A DNA stretch of 34,508 bases from Candidatus Anaerostipes excrementavium (lineage in GTDB: Bacteria > Bacillota > Clostridia > Lachnospirales > Lachnospiraceae). A program made the translations under genes and the position numbers. This document shows, piece after piece, positions 1 through 7,005 of the stretch (positions are counted from its first letter, which is position 1; each line of letters opens with the position of its first letter). The DNA lies in NCBI GenBank assembly GCA_019114985.1, contig DXEM01000037.1:1-34508 (forward strand), read 5' to 3'. A model generated the notes under the pieces. It did no database searches. It was given only the letters and a program-made list of their open reading frames with translations, and was not told the origin of the DNA.

Positions 1-122
1 TGGAAAAAAGCATGAATTTTCTGATATGGCGCAGCGCAGCTGCTGAAATGAAATGTTCGCTAGATCTTGGACGTTTCGTCGTAGAATCGTGGTAACGATA
101 GAAAATATATATGCTTTGCTGT

Positions 123-151
123 ATTATACCAAATGAATGAAAGAAAGTAAA
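123..151 (-). promoter_or_regulatory. Putative leftward sigma-A promoter
   Basis: Read on the minus strand, TTTACT (146-151) is followed after exactly 17 bases by TATAAT (123-128), preceded by TGG as an extended -10. Transcription would start near 116 and run off the left edge. The 1-115 transcript contains GC-rich self-complementary stretches such as CAGCAGCTGCGCTGCG, so it could be a structured leader or small RNA. I recognise no known family. The whole 1-282 stretch has no convincing ORF; a 65-residue plus-strand reading from 230 has no ribosome binding site. Confidence 0.4.
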
Positions 152-282
152 TATATTTTACAATTAAATTTTAAAAAACATATCAAAAAAAGAGAGTTAG
201 TATTGAAATCGGTATAAGAATGAAAATATTTGGCTTACACAGAAAATGGGGCGGTTTCATTATATTTTTTCACAGAATACAT

Positions 283-861
283 TCAAAATTGTTTAAATAT
301 TACATTCATCCATCGAAATCCTTTTCTGCCACTTACATCTTCTGTATACCATAACTGTTCCAACTTTATCTGTTTATTTACTTTTAGAATTTTTTTAATC
401 AACTGCTCAGTAAACTCCAAAAAATAACGGCCATCTTCTGCGAATCCCGTAGGAATCCCATTTTTTCCAGAGATATACACAATTCCATTTTTCTTCAAAT
501 ACAGATCAATTTTTTCAAAAAAGTACAGTACTTCTTTTTCCTGAAGATGAATTAATGACGCACATGCCCAGATGGCATCGTACCGTTCTGTTGGTCTATA
601 ATTCTGGATATCTAAACATACGGTTTCTCCGTAAAAAACTTTTTGAATTTTTCTACATAGATTCTTGGATGGCTCTAATGCAGTCACCTGATATCCATAT
701 TTTTGAAAATAACATGCATCGCGGCCGCTTCCACTTCCTACATCTAAAATTTTTGCGTTCTTCTTAATGAGAGGAAGAAATCTTTGGTATTGTTCTGACA
801 TATTAGCAGAAAATGTTTTTGTCGCATAATGTTTTGCATTGTTTTCATAATACTTACTCAT
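283..861 (-). CDS. Class I SAM-dependent methyltransferase (small-molecule/protein type)
   Basis: A 192-residue cytosolic enzyme with a seven-beta-strand methyltransferase fold. SAM-binding motif I is ILDVGSGSGRDACYF (about residues 38-52), and an acidic ribose-binding residue follows in ALEPS (about 59-63). The post-I region contains the IWACASLIHL stretch typical of Methyltransf_11/25-like proteins. I see no DPPY/NPPY or PC-ENV motif, so it is not an obvious DNA methylase. Its ATG lies 4 bp after the stop of the upstream HNH gene, with only a weak ribosome binding site, so translation is probably coupled. The two genes are AT-rich compared with the chaperone genes to the right, which suggests transfer. 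The substrate is unknown. The fold call is firm; any role in defence is inference from the pairing. Confidence 0.8.
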   Translation of the reverse strand: MSKYYENNAKHYATKTFSANMSEQYQRFLPLIKKNAKILDVGSGSGRDACYFQKYGYQVTALEPSKNLCRKIQKVFYGETVCLDIQNYRPTERYDAIWACASLIHLQEKEVLYFFEKIDLYLKKNGIVYISGKNGIPTGFAEDGRYFLEFTEQLIKKILKVNKQIKLEQLWYTEDVSGRKGFRWMNVIFKQF

Positions 862-865
862 AATC

Positions 866-1969
866 TTATAATCTCAAATTCCAATTTGAAAACCCCATAT
901 TTTGTGCTGATTGATAGACTGGAAACATGATATCTTCTAAACGTTTTGAAAATTCCGTTTCTGAAAGACCTTTTTGATAAAGTTTATGCTTAATCTCCTG
1001 GTTATTCAAATGATCCTTCGCACATTTTTCGAAGGCTGTATGTACTATGGGATATTTCCACAATAAGTTATAGGATAAATATTCAATTTTGCATAACATT
1101 GGAAAATACGTATTCCAGTCTGGAAGGCTATTGTTTTTGCTGCTGTTAATGTTCCGGGTTGTAGGTGTCAGATTCCATAATTCATCATGTGCTACATATG
1201 ACCAAGGTACAAAATGGTCAATGGATATATTCTGTTCATTCAATGAAATTTCTCCATAAATTTCGCAAATAGGGTTTATGGAAATAAGCACTTTCCAATA
1301 TTTTTTTACTTTTTCCAGATTCCTCTTTTTCGGCGGATAGAGCTTGTCTACGATTCCTGGCACACAGGGATTTCTTCTTTGAAGATACTGGATCAAGTTT
1401 AATTTTACCCATCCCTGTATGATTTCGTAATTTTGGTTAATATAATCCGCCCATTCTTTCTGTATTTGAATTTGAGTGTTCAAACCATTGAACTGTAAAA
1501 AATAATACATCAGCCTTTGTTCTTGATTGATTCTTTCTGCGAGATTGTTCCCAGATTTGTTCCACTCTTTTCCTTTCATGGATTCCATAAAAGGTGCCTG
1601 TAACCGATAAGGAACATTTTGAGATAAAGTCCGTTTCATGGTTATGACCTCCCTATCTTTGCAAGTATCCAGATATTTCAGGATAACTTCTTTCTTTTCG
1701 CAGGATTTCATTGTACTGATTTTACCCAAATGATGAATTATTCGTTCTAGTGTATCATTAGGCCCAAGATTTAGCCGGTACTCTAAAACCATGTACCAAG
1801 CATCCGCAATCATTTCATTGATCAATGTTTCAAATGTGATTGTTTTTTGCCCTTCTTTTATTTTTTGTGCAATTGCCTGGAACCAAAACAATTTGTAACT
1901 TTCACTTTTATTGTCAAACAATCGGGAAAAATGGGCAATATCTAGTATGTCAGAATGTGGTAATTGCAT
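866..1969 (-). CDS. HNH endonuclease-domain protein
   Basis: A 367-residue protein with a C-terminal HNH/beta-beta-alpha-metal nuclease domain. The run SIDHFVPWSYVAHDELWNL supplies the general-base D251-H252 and N266, followed by an S/N/K-rich segment (about 274-283), as in HNH_2-type domains. The 240 residues before it are mostly helical and I do not recognise them. The ATG at 1969 is preceded by AGGAGA (plus-strand 1975-1982 region). It is the first gene of a two-gene minus-strand unit with the methyltransferase 4 bp downstream. A TTATGT-N6-ACATAA dyad lies about 100 bp upstream. The single cysteines near the nuclease core do not form the CxxC pairs of zinc-stabilised HNH proteins. It could belong to an uncharacterised defence pair or a mobile-element cargo. 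Nuclease call is strong; biological target unknown. Confidence 0.75.
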   Translation of the reverse strand: MQLPHSDILDIAHFSRLFDNKSESYKLFWFQAIAQKIKEGQKTITFETLINEMIADAWYMVLEYRLNLGPNDTLERIIHHLGKISTMKSCEKKEVILKYLDTCKDREVITMKRTLSQNVPYRLQAPFMESMKGKEWNKSGNNLAERINQEQRLMYYFLQFNGLNTQIQIQKEWADYINQNYEIIQGWVKLNLIQYLQRRNPCVPGIVDKLYPPKKRNLEKVKKYWKVLISINPICEIYGEISLNEQNISIDHFVPWSYVAHDELWNLTPTTRNINSSKNNSLPDWNTYFPMLCKIEYLSYNLLWKYPIVHTAFEKCAKDHLNNQEIKHKLYQKGLSETEFSKRLEDIMFPVYQSAQNMGFSNWNLRL

Positions 1970-2064
1970 ATCGTTCTCCTAGTTTGGTATATTTTCCTTT
2001 ATATAGGTATGCTTTTTTATCAGATACTTTTTTGCGTTCTTTTCACTTTTGCGATTCTAGTATT

Positions 2065-2082
2065 TATGTGTATTTACATAAT
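2065..2082. promoter_or_regulatory. Dyad TTATGT-N6-ACATAA upstream of HNH gene
   Basis: A perfect 6-bp inverted repeat with a 6-bp AT-rich spacer lies about 95-115 bp before the HNH start codon. Its size suits a dimeric helix-turn-helix repressor. No regulator gene lies beside it, so the binding protein is unknown and chance is possible in such AT-rich DNA. Confidence 0.25.
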
Positions 2083-2210
2083 AATTCTCTCATAAATACG
2101 TGTCAACTTCTTATATATCGGAGAGGATGATGAGAGCTGCATTGCCTGACCTCATTTTTAATTATAATTTTCTTTCCTGTTTTCGTATCTTCTGATACCA
2201 GAAAAGAAAA

Positions 2211-2232
2211 AATTGGTGTCAAATTGGTGTCA
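2211..2232. repeat. Perfect tandem 11-bp direct repeat
   Basis: AATTGGTGTCA occurs twice without a gap (2211-2221, 2222-2232). About 35 bp to the right is an imperfect stem, TGCAAGCCC (about 2272-2280) pairing with GGGTTTGCA (about 2292-2300) across an 11-base loop. Tandem short repeats next to an inverted repeat at the border of an AT-rich cargo segment would fit an old recombinase attachment site. I see no integrase gene, so this is only suggestive. The 510-bp gap 1970-2479 holds this repeat, the dyad at 2065, the CIRCE/promoter and the leader ORF; I see no protein gene of ordinary size in it. Confidence 0.5.
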
Positions 2233-2317
2233 GACCTTAAAAAAATGACAATTTCAAAAGTGATAAATGCTTGCAAGCCCTTGATTTTAGCGGGTTTGCA
2301 AAAAAATTCAAAAAATA

Positions 2318-2344
2318 TTAGCACTCACCTATTGACAGTGCTAA
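2318..2344. promoter_or_regulatory. CIRCE operator (HrcA site)
   Basis: TTAGCACTC (2318-2326), nine bases, then CAGTGCTAA (2336-2344). This matches the CIRCE consensus TTAGCACTC-N9-GAGTGCTAA at 17 of 18 arm positions; the single mismatch is the first base of the right arm. It overlaps the -35 box of the hsp20 promoter, so HrcA binding would block RNA polymerase. CIRCE sites normally control groESL and dnaK operons, so this places hsp20, and probably the DnaJ-like gene after it, in the HrcA regulon. Confidence 0.9.
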
Positions 2345-2360
2345 TAATAAGTGTTATATT
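2332..2360 (+). promoter_or_regulatory. Sigma-A promoter of hsp20
   Basis: TTGACA (2332-2337), a 17-bp spacer, then TATATT (2355-2360): a perfect -35 and a near-consensus -10. Its -35 box overlaps the right half of the CIRCE element. The transcript would start near 2367 and carry a leader of about 110 bases before the hsp20 start codon. Confidence 0.85.
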
Positions 2361-2387
2361 ACAGTTAGAACAAAGGAAGAGGTTCCA

Positions 2388-2432
2388 ATGAAACCAATTT
2401 TAAGTTCAAATCGATCGGAAGAATTCGATTGA
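2388..2432 (+). CDS. Possible 14-codon leader peptide before hsp20
   Basis: Inside the hsp20 leader an ATG at 2388, preceded by AAAGGAAGAGG, opens a 14-residue frame (MKPILSSNRSEEFD) ending at TGA 2430-2432. Part of it folds: TCAAATCGA (about 2405-2413) pairs with TCGATTGA (about 2425-2432) with one bulged base. It may be a leader peptide or RNA structure tuning hsp20 translation with temperature. I see no direct pairing with the hsp20 ribosome binding site, so a classic RNA thermometer is not shown. Confidence 0.3.
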   Translation: MKPILSSNRSEEFD

Positions 2433-2479
2433 GAGCGTATCAACATGCAAAGAATATTTTAATAAAGGAGAGATGACGT

Positions 2480-2917
2480 ATGATGATGCCTAGTATTTTT
2501 GGAGAAGATTTATTTAATGATTGGATGGATTTTTCCTTCCCAGATATCGATAGAAAGCTGTATGGCAAACGTGCAGATCAGATCATGAAGACAGATGTGA
2601 AGGAAAAAGACACCGAATATGAAGTTGACATCGATCTTCCTGGATTTAAGAAAGAAGATGTGAAAGCAGAATTAAAAGATGGCTATCTGACCATCCGTGC
2701 AGCGAAGGGAGTCGATCGGGAAGAGAAAAAAGAAGACGGCAAATATATTCGAAAAGAACGTTATTCCGGAAATATGAGCCGAAGCTTTTATGTAGGAAAG
2801 AACGTGACGCAGGAAGATATCCATGCGAAGTTCGAAGACGGAATCTTGAAATTGACGGTTCCGAAGAAGGAGGCAAAGAAAGCAGAAGAGAAGAGTTACA
2901 TTACGATTGAAGGCTAA
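2480..2917 (+). CDS. hsp20: Hsp20 small heat-shock protein
   Basis: A 145-residue ATP-independent holdase that binds unfolding proteins in the cytosol as large oligomers. A short N-terminal arm rich in F/W/D (residues 1-35) precedes an alpha-crystallin domain (about 37-135). The domain has the YEVDIDLPGFKKEDVKAEL strand region and a G-I-L-K-L-T-V motif, the usual IXI-adjacent strand, near residues 121-127. It ends in the short tail YITIEG. AAAGGAG at 2464-2470 sits nine bases before the first of three consecutive ATG codons; the first fits best. It is controlled by the CIRCE operator and the TTGACA/TATATT promoter upstream. A hairpin separates it from the DnaJ-like gene. Confidence 0.95.
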   Translation: MMMPSIFGEDLFNDWMDFSFPDIDRKLYGKRADQIMKTDVKEKDTEYEVDIDLPGFKKEDVKAELKDGYLTIRAAKGVDREEKKEDGKYIRKERYSGNMSRSFYVGKNVTQEDIHAKFEDGILKLTVPKKEAKKAEEKSYITIEG

Positions 2918-2942
2918 TTCTTATGGAATTAGAAAACAGGCT

Positions 2943-2969
2943 CCCCGGAAGGATTCCGGGGACGCTTTT
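2943..2969 (+). terminator. Hairpin terminator/attenuator between hsp20 and dnaJ-like gene
   Basis: CCCCGGAA (2943-2950), loop GGA, TTCCGGGG (2954-2961), then ACGCTTTT. The eight-pair stem is perfect but the U-tract is short and offset. It probably gives partial termination, so that the DnaJ-like gene receives read-through from the heat-shock promoter at a lower level. I see no separate promoter in the 50 bases that follow. Confidence 0.7.
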
Positions 2970-3013
2970 CTGTATAGAAAACTATGAAATGGGATTGACA
3001 GGAGGTGAGGATA

Positions 3014-3952
3014 TTGGCAGCAAAGAGGGATTATTATGAAGTTCTGGGTGTAAGCCGCGGGGCAAGTGAGAGCGAAGTGAAGAAAGCTTATCGCCGGCTT
3101 GCGAAGAAATATCATCCGGATACGAATCCGGGCGATGCTCATGCAGAGCGGATGTTTAAGGAAGCTACAGAAGCTTATGAGGTCTTAAGCGATCCGGAGA
3201 AGAGAAAAATGTATGACCAATTTGGCCATGCGGCCTTTGACGGAAGTGCGTCTGGCTTTGGACAAAATGGTCCGGGCGGACAAACGACGTATCGGGAATT
3301 TCATTTTGACGATGGTTCCATGGATGATATTTTTGGTGATATATTTGGCGGAATGTTCCACGGATTTGGCGGCAGCAGCGGATTTCAAGGAGATCGTGGA
3401 TTTGGCGGAGGTTTTTCAAGAAGCCGGAAAGGTTCTGATTTAACAGCAGAAATTACGGTTACTTTTGATGAAGCGGCGGAAGGCTGTGACAAGATCATTC
3501 ATCTTAACAAAGAGGGTGGAGGCGTTTCCTCTCTTCAAGTGCACATTCCGGCGGGTATCGAAAGCGGCAAAAGCATTCGGCTGCGAGGAAAAGGAACGCC
3601 GGGAAACGGCGGCGGAGAGCCGGGAGATTTATTATTGAAGGTTCATGTGGAGAGCAAGCCTGGTTTTGAGAGAAAAGGGATGGACGTCTATACGACTGCC
3701 AATATTCCGTTTACGACCGCTGTGTTCGGCGGAGAAGCTATGATACAGACACGGAATGGCAGAGTGATGTGCAAGATTGCGCCTGGAACCCAGTCCGGGA
3801 CAAAGATTCGTTTAAAAGGAAAAGGGATCGTATCGATGAAAAATCCTTCTGTCTGTGGGGATCAATATGTGACAATCCAGATTCAAGTACCAAGGAATCT
3901 AAGCCGTGGAGCAAGAGAAAAATTACATGAATTTGAGAGAATGTGTGGATAA
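3014..3952 (+). CDS. DnaJ-like co-chaperone lacking the zinc finger (type II / CbpA-like)
   Basis: A 312-residue Hsp40 that would stimulate DnaK ATPase and deliver substrates. The J domain spans about residues 4-68 with the HPD tripeptide in [11 protein letters not shown] Gly/Phe-rich region follows (about 75-140), then two C-terminal beta-sandwich domains. There are no CxxCxGxG repeats, so this is not the canonical dnaJ of the dnaK operon. The GTG at 3005 is in frame, but the AGGAGGTGA at 3000-3008 is spaced for the TTG at 3014, giving the usual [13 protein letters not shown] beginning; I choose that. Its place behind a CIRCE-controlled hsp20 suggests a holdase/J-protein pair passing clients to DnaK. 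Confidence 0.9.
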   Translation: MAAKRDYYEVLGVSRGASESEVKKAYRRLAKKYHPDTNPGDAHAERMFKEATEAYEVLSDPEKRKMYDQFGHAAFDGSASGFGQNGPGGQTTYREFHFDDGSMDDIFGDIFGGMFHGFGGSSGFQGDRGFGGGFSRSRKGSDLTAEITVTFDEAAEGCDKIIHLNKEGGGVSSLQVHIPAGIESGKSIRLRGKGTPGNGGGEPGDLLLKVHVESKPGFERKGMDVYTTANIPFTTAVFGGEAMIQTRNGRVMCKIAPGTQSGTKIRLKGKGIVSMKNPSVCGDQYVTIQIQVPRNLSRGAREKLHEFERMCG

Positions 3953-3976
3953 AATATCCGGTACTTTTTCTTTTGC

Positions 3977-4017
3977 GGCGTCCGTGCTATAATGCTGTGA
4001 AAAGATAGGAGGACGCC
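3977..4017 (+). promoter_or_regulatory. LysR gene promoter flanked by a 7-bp inverted repeat
   Basis: TATAAT (3988-3993) with an upstream TG (3985-3986) forms an extended -10; the -35 region is only T-rich. Perfect arms GGCGTCC (3977-3983) and GGACGCC (4011-4017) bracket it, the right arm touching the AGGAGG ribosome binding site (4007-4012). As the left arm overlaps the promoter, it would act as DNA, for example as an autoregulatory LysR site, rather than as an RNA hairpin. Confidence 0.5.
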
Positions 4018-4022
4018 AAAAT

Positions 4023-4931
4023 ATGACATTACAGCAGCTTCGATATGTCGTTTGCGCGGCGGAGTGCAGATCTATGAATCAGGCAGCGGCAAAATTATTT
4101 ATCTCCCAGCCCAGCCTTTCCGCAACGGTCAAAGATTTGGAAGAAGAATTGGATATGGAGATATTTTTGAGATCAAATCGGGGAATCACGCTTACGGCAG
4201 AGGGGGAAGATTTTCTGGGGTATGCCAGACAGATCCTGCAGCAATATCAGCTGATGGAAGAGAAATTTATTGAGAAGAAAAGACCGAAACAGAAGTTCAG
4301 CGTTTCTATGCAGCATTATACTTTTGCGGTGCAGGCTTTTATTGAGATGGCAAAAGATTTCGGAATGGATGATTATGAATTTGCAGTTCATGAAACGAAG
4401 ACCCATGAGGTAATAGAAAATGTCAGGAATCAAAAAAGTGAGATCGGAATCTTATATCTCAATGATTTTAACCGGCCGGTTATGGAGAAAATTTTTCAGG
4501 AAAATGCAGTAGAATTTACGGAATTATTTACTTGCGGAATCTATGTTTTTCTTGCGAAAGGAAATCCACTGGCGACAAAAGAGAAGATTCAACTAGAAGA
4601 TTTGAAAGATTATCCATGCTTATCCTTTGAACAGGGAGAAGAGAATTCTTTTTATTTTGCGGAAGAAGTCTTTAGTACTTACGACTATAAGCAGATCATT
4701 AAGACTGATGACCGGGCGACGATCCTTAACTTGATGGTTGGTCTCAACGGATATACACTTTGCTCCGGTATCATATGCAATGACCTGAATGGAAATGGAT
4801 ACGCAGCGGTTCCATTGGATACCGATGAAAAAATGAAGATCGGATATATTAAGAAAAAGGGAATGCCGCTTAGCCGGTTGGGAGAGCGATATATCTGTGA
4901 ACTGAAAAAGTTTGAAACGAACATACTATGA
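4023..4931 (+). CDS. LysR-family transcriptional regulator
   Basis: A 302-residue regulator. The N-terminal winged helix-turn-helix (residues 1-60) has the family signature: SMNQAAAKLFISQPSLSATV is the recognition region and LEEELDMEIFLR follows, with GITLTAEGEDFL in the wing. The linker helix runs to about 90, then a periplasmic-binding-like effector domain fills the rest. AGGAGG lies ten bases before the ATG. It stands alone between the DnaJ-like gene and a divergent-oriented DeoR gene, ended by its own terminator, so its target is not clear from context. LysR proteins often control a divergent neighbour, but the gene to its left runs in the same direction. The effector is unknown. Confidence 0.9.
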   Translation: MTLQQLRYVVCAAECRSMNQAAAKLFISQPSLSATVKDLEEELDMEIFLRSNRGITLTAEGEDFLGYARQILQQYQLMEEKFIEKKRPKQKFSVSMQHYTFAVQAFIEMAKDFGMDDYEFAVHETKTHEVIENVRNQKSEIGILYLNDFNRPVMEKIFQENAVEFTELFTCGIYVFLAKGNPLATKEKIQLEDLKDYPCLSFEQGEENSFYFAEEVFSTYDYKQIIKTDDRATILNLMVGLNGYTLCSGIICNDLNGNGYAAVPLDTDEKMKIGYIKKKGMPLSRLGERYICELKKFETNIL

Positions 4932-4937
4932 CGAAAT

Positions 4938-4985
4938 GCCTCGGATTTTGGAGATTCACATCCATTATCCGAGGCGTTCTTTCTT
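4938..4985 (+). terminator. Rho-independent terminator after lysR
   Basis: GCCTCGGAT (4938-4946) pairs perfectly with ATCCGAGGC (4967-4975) across a 20-base loop, followed by GTTCTTTCTTTC. It ends lysR transcription and lies just beyond the 3' end of the convergent DeoR gene. Confidence 0.8.
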
Positions 4986-5004
4986 TCGCGGGGAAATATC
5001 GTTC

Positions 5005-5769
5005 CTAAGCAATGATTACATTGGCGCCTAATGTCTGGTATTTTTCCAAGCAGACATCAGAAATTTCTCCTGTAGTGATGAGTGTATGAGAGGAATTCAG
5101 GGAGCCGACTTGGACAAAATCTTTTTGGTTTATTTTAGAGTCGTCCGCCAGAATATAAATATTTGGGACGCGATCAAAAAGAATCTGGAGGATCGAGGAT
5201 TCCACGATGCTGCTTACATAAATACTGCCTTCGCTGTCAATGCCGTTGATGCCGATAAAAGCGGCATCCAAGTGAAAATTGGAAAGATTGTCTTCCGCAA
5301 TTTTTCCGGTCAGAGTCAGGGAATTTGGACGCAGCTCACCGCCCACAGACAATAGATGGATGTTAGGGTAAGAACTTAGTTCATAAGCGATGTTCACAGC
5401 GTCTGTGATAACGGTCAGAGGAAGACTGCGGTCAATTGACTGGGCAAAAGCATGAACCGTTGTACCGGAAGCAAGAAAAATGTGCTGATGCTTTTGGAGG
5501 AATGACTGTGCTCTTGCGGCAATGGCCAGTTTTTGTGCCGCGTGGATCTTCGTTCTCTGGAAAAAAGGGAGATTCACGTCTTCTTTTTCAGGAGGAAGAG
5601 CAGCTCCGCCATGGGTACGGATTAATTTGCCTTGCTGTTCCAATTCTTTTAGATCTCTTCGGGCCGTCATGGGAACGATATGAAAAATATCACATAATTC
5701 GGTAATATCGACGCGCTCTTTGGAAGTTAGAAGTTTTAAAATCTCCTGCTGACGTTCTGATTTATTCAT
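5005..5769 (-). CDS. DeoR-family transcriptional repressor
   Basis: A 254-residue sugar-catabolism repressor. The N-terminal DeoR helix-turn-helix occupies about residues 3-57 (VDITELCDIFHIVPMTARRD is the recognition region, KLIRTHGGA the wing end). The C-terminal DeoRC sensor domain (about 75-235) has the phosphosugar-binding LASGTTV loop and the AFIGINGID strand typical of this isomerase-like fold. The effector is usually a phosphorylated sugar. The gene is divergent from the dehydrogenase/aldolase operon, and the shared region holds phased GAACA half-sites, so it very probably represses that operon and perhaps itself. Its ATG follows AAAGGATC on the minus strand. The leader contains a 7-bp hairpin, GATCCTG with CAGGATC (about 5792-5813). 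Confidence 0.92.
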   Translation of the reverse strand: MNKSERQQEILKLLTSKERVDITELCDIFHIVPMTARRDLKELEQQGKLIRTHGGAALPPEKEDVNLPFFQRTKIHAAQKLAIAARAQSFLQKHQHIFLASGTTVHAFAQSIDRSLPLTVITDAVNIAYELSSYPNIHLLSVGGELRPNSLTLTGKIAEDNLSNFHLDAAFIGINGIDSEGSIYVSSIVESSILQILFDRVPNIYILADDSKINQKDFVQVGSLNSSHTLITTGEISDVCLEKYQTLGANVIIA

Positions 5770-5822
5770 AACATATAGATCCTTTCTTACAGATCCTGAA
5801 CTCGCACAGGATCGTTTTCTTT

Positions 5823-5851
5823 ATTATACAGAAATAGATAGAGAAAAACAA
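5823..5851 (-). promoter_or_regulatory. Promoter of the DeoR gene
   Basis: On the minus strand TTGTTT (plus-strand 5846-5851), 17 bases, then TATAAT (5823-5828) with a TG just upstream. The nearest GAACA half-site starts about 15 bp upstream of the -35, so one regulator array can serve both directions. Confidence 0.6.
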
Positions 5852-5862
5852 GAAATGTTTGG

Positions 5863-5935
5863 AAAGAACAAAAAATAGTGTTTAAAACGAACAAAAATAC
5901 TGGACAAAACGAACATATAGTGTTAATATAGAACA
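5863..5935. promoter_or_regulatory. DeoR operator array: four phased GAACA direct repeats
   Basis: GAACA occurs in the same orientation at 5866-5870, 5889-5893, 5911-5915 and 5931-5935. Start-to-start spacings are 23, 22 and 20 bp, close to two helical turns. The middle two lie in identical 10-mers AAAACGAACA (5884-5893, 5906-5915). The third sits between the -35 and -10 of the dehydrogenase promoter. Direct-repeat operators of this type, read as TGTTCGTTTT on the other strand, are typical of DeoR regulators. Confidence 0.75.
5901..5929 (+). promoter_or_regulatory. Promoter of the dehydrogenase/aldolase operon
   Basis: TGGACA (5901-5906), 17 bp, TAATAT (5924-5929), with TG at 5921-5922 as extended -10. 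A GAACA operator half-site lies inside the spacer and another just after the -10, so bound DeoR would occlude polymerase. AAAGGAAAGGA then leads to the ATG at 5962. Confidence 0.7.
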
Positions 5936-5961
5936 AAACAAAGGAAAGGAATTAAGTAAAG

Positions 5962-6972
5962 ATGAGAAAATGTGTGGCAGTGGGAGATATGTTTATTCAC
6001 CCGGATGATTTCAGGCAGGCATTCGAACAGTATCCGATTTTTGATACTTGCCGCTATATTACCTGGAAAGAAGATGCAGATCGTCAGGAGGCCAGAGCGA
6101 TTATTCGCCGGATCGAGACAGAAGGTTCGATGGCTTATCCGCCGGATCAGCAGCTGCTTCGTGAGATCGAAGATGCCGAAGCGGTGTTTCTTCACCTGTG
6201 TCCAATCAGCCGGGAAGTAATTGAGCGGGCGAAACACTTAAAATACATTTTGACCTGCCGCGGCGGCGTAGAAAATATAGACATGGAAGCGGCCGGGGAG
6301 AATGGAGTCACGGTCGTTAATTGTCCGGAACATAATGCCTATGCGGTAGCTGAATATACGATTGGTCTTATGATCTGTGAGATGCGCAGCATTGCCAGGG
6401 CAGATCGGGCCTTAAAAAACGGGGAATGGAGAGAGCAGTATCCAAACTCCGGAAAGATACGGGAGATGCGCAATATTTCCATTGGACTGATTGGATTTGG
6501 AACCATTGGAAGACTGGTGGCAGAGCGGTTGAAAGGATTTGGAAGCCGTATTTTGATTCATGATCCCTTTGTAGCGGCGGAGGAAATCGAAAAAGAAGGA
6601 TATCTTCCAATGGAAAAAGAAGATCTTCTGCGTGAAGCAGATGTGGTGAGCCTCCATGGAAGGATTGGACCTGGAGAGCCGCCGTTAATCGGAGCAAAAG
6701 AATTAAAGATGATGAAAAAGGACGCCTATTTGATCAATACGGCGAGAGCAGCATTGGTTGATATGGATGCATTGTATCAGGCACTTAAGGAAGAAGAGAT
6801 TTTGGGAGCGGCAATCGATGTATTTCCAACGGAACCGATCGCACCGGACGATCCTCTTGCTCATCTGGATCATGTGACAGCGGGGAATCATCGAGGCGGA
6901 GACACGCTGGAATCTTATACCAAAGCGCCGGAAGCCGTACTTCTAAAATTGCAGGAACAATATGGAGAATAA
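5962..6972 (+). CDS. D-isomer-specific 2-hydroxyacid dehydrogenase
   Basis: A 336-residue NAD(P)-dependent oxidoreductase interconverting a 2-hydroxyacid and a 2-oxoacid. The nucleotide-binding glycine motif is IGLIGFGTIG (about 173-182). Catalytic residues expected of the family are visible: Arg in INTARAAL, Glu in FPTEP, and His in NHRGGDTLES, where most relatives have TPHxxG. The N-terminal part has an extended 60-residue stretch before the usual substrate domain. It is the first gene after the DeoR-controlled promoter, 33 bp before a RhaD-type aldolase. The operon probably breaks down a sugar or sugar acid whose cleavage yields an aldehyde and a hydroxyacid or ketoacid. The substrate cannot be named. 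Confidence 0.85.
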   Translation: MRKCVAVGDMFIHPDDFRQAFEQYPIFDTCRYITWKEDADRQEARAIIRRIETEGSMAYPPDQQLLREIEDAEAVFLHLCPISREVIERAKHLKYILTCRGGVENIDMEAAGENGVTVVNCPEHNAYAVAEYTIGLMICEMRSIARADRALKNGEWREQYPNSGKIREMRNISIGLIGFGTIGRLVAERLKGFGSRILIHDPFVAAEEIEKEGYLPMEKEDLLREADVVSLHGRIGPGEPPLIGAKELKMMKKDAYLINTARAALVDMDALYQALKEEEILGAAIDVFPTEPIAPDDPLAHLDHVTAGNHRGGDTLESYTKAPEAVLLKLQEQYGE

Positions 6973-7005
6973 TCGATTAGTGAAAAGATAGACTGGGAGG
7001 AAGAT

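Noticed and set aside
283-1969. Restriction-modification system
   Set aside because: The methyltransferase has no DNA-methylase catalytic motif, so the pair is kept as an unassigned HNH/methyltransferase set.
2103-2324. A 73-residue minus-strand ORF over the CIRCE region
   Set aside because: It overlaps an operator and promoter, has no ribosome binding site and resembles translated non-coding DNA.
2361-2480. A fourU or ROSE RNA thermometer at hsp20
   Set aside because: No U-rich or anti-Shine-Dalgarno stretch that pairs with AAAGGAG is visible in the leader.
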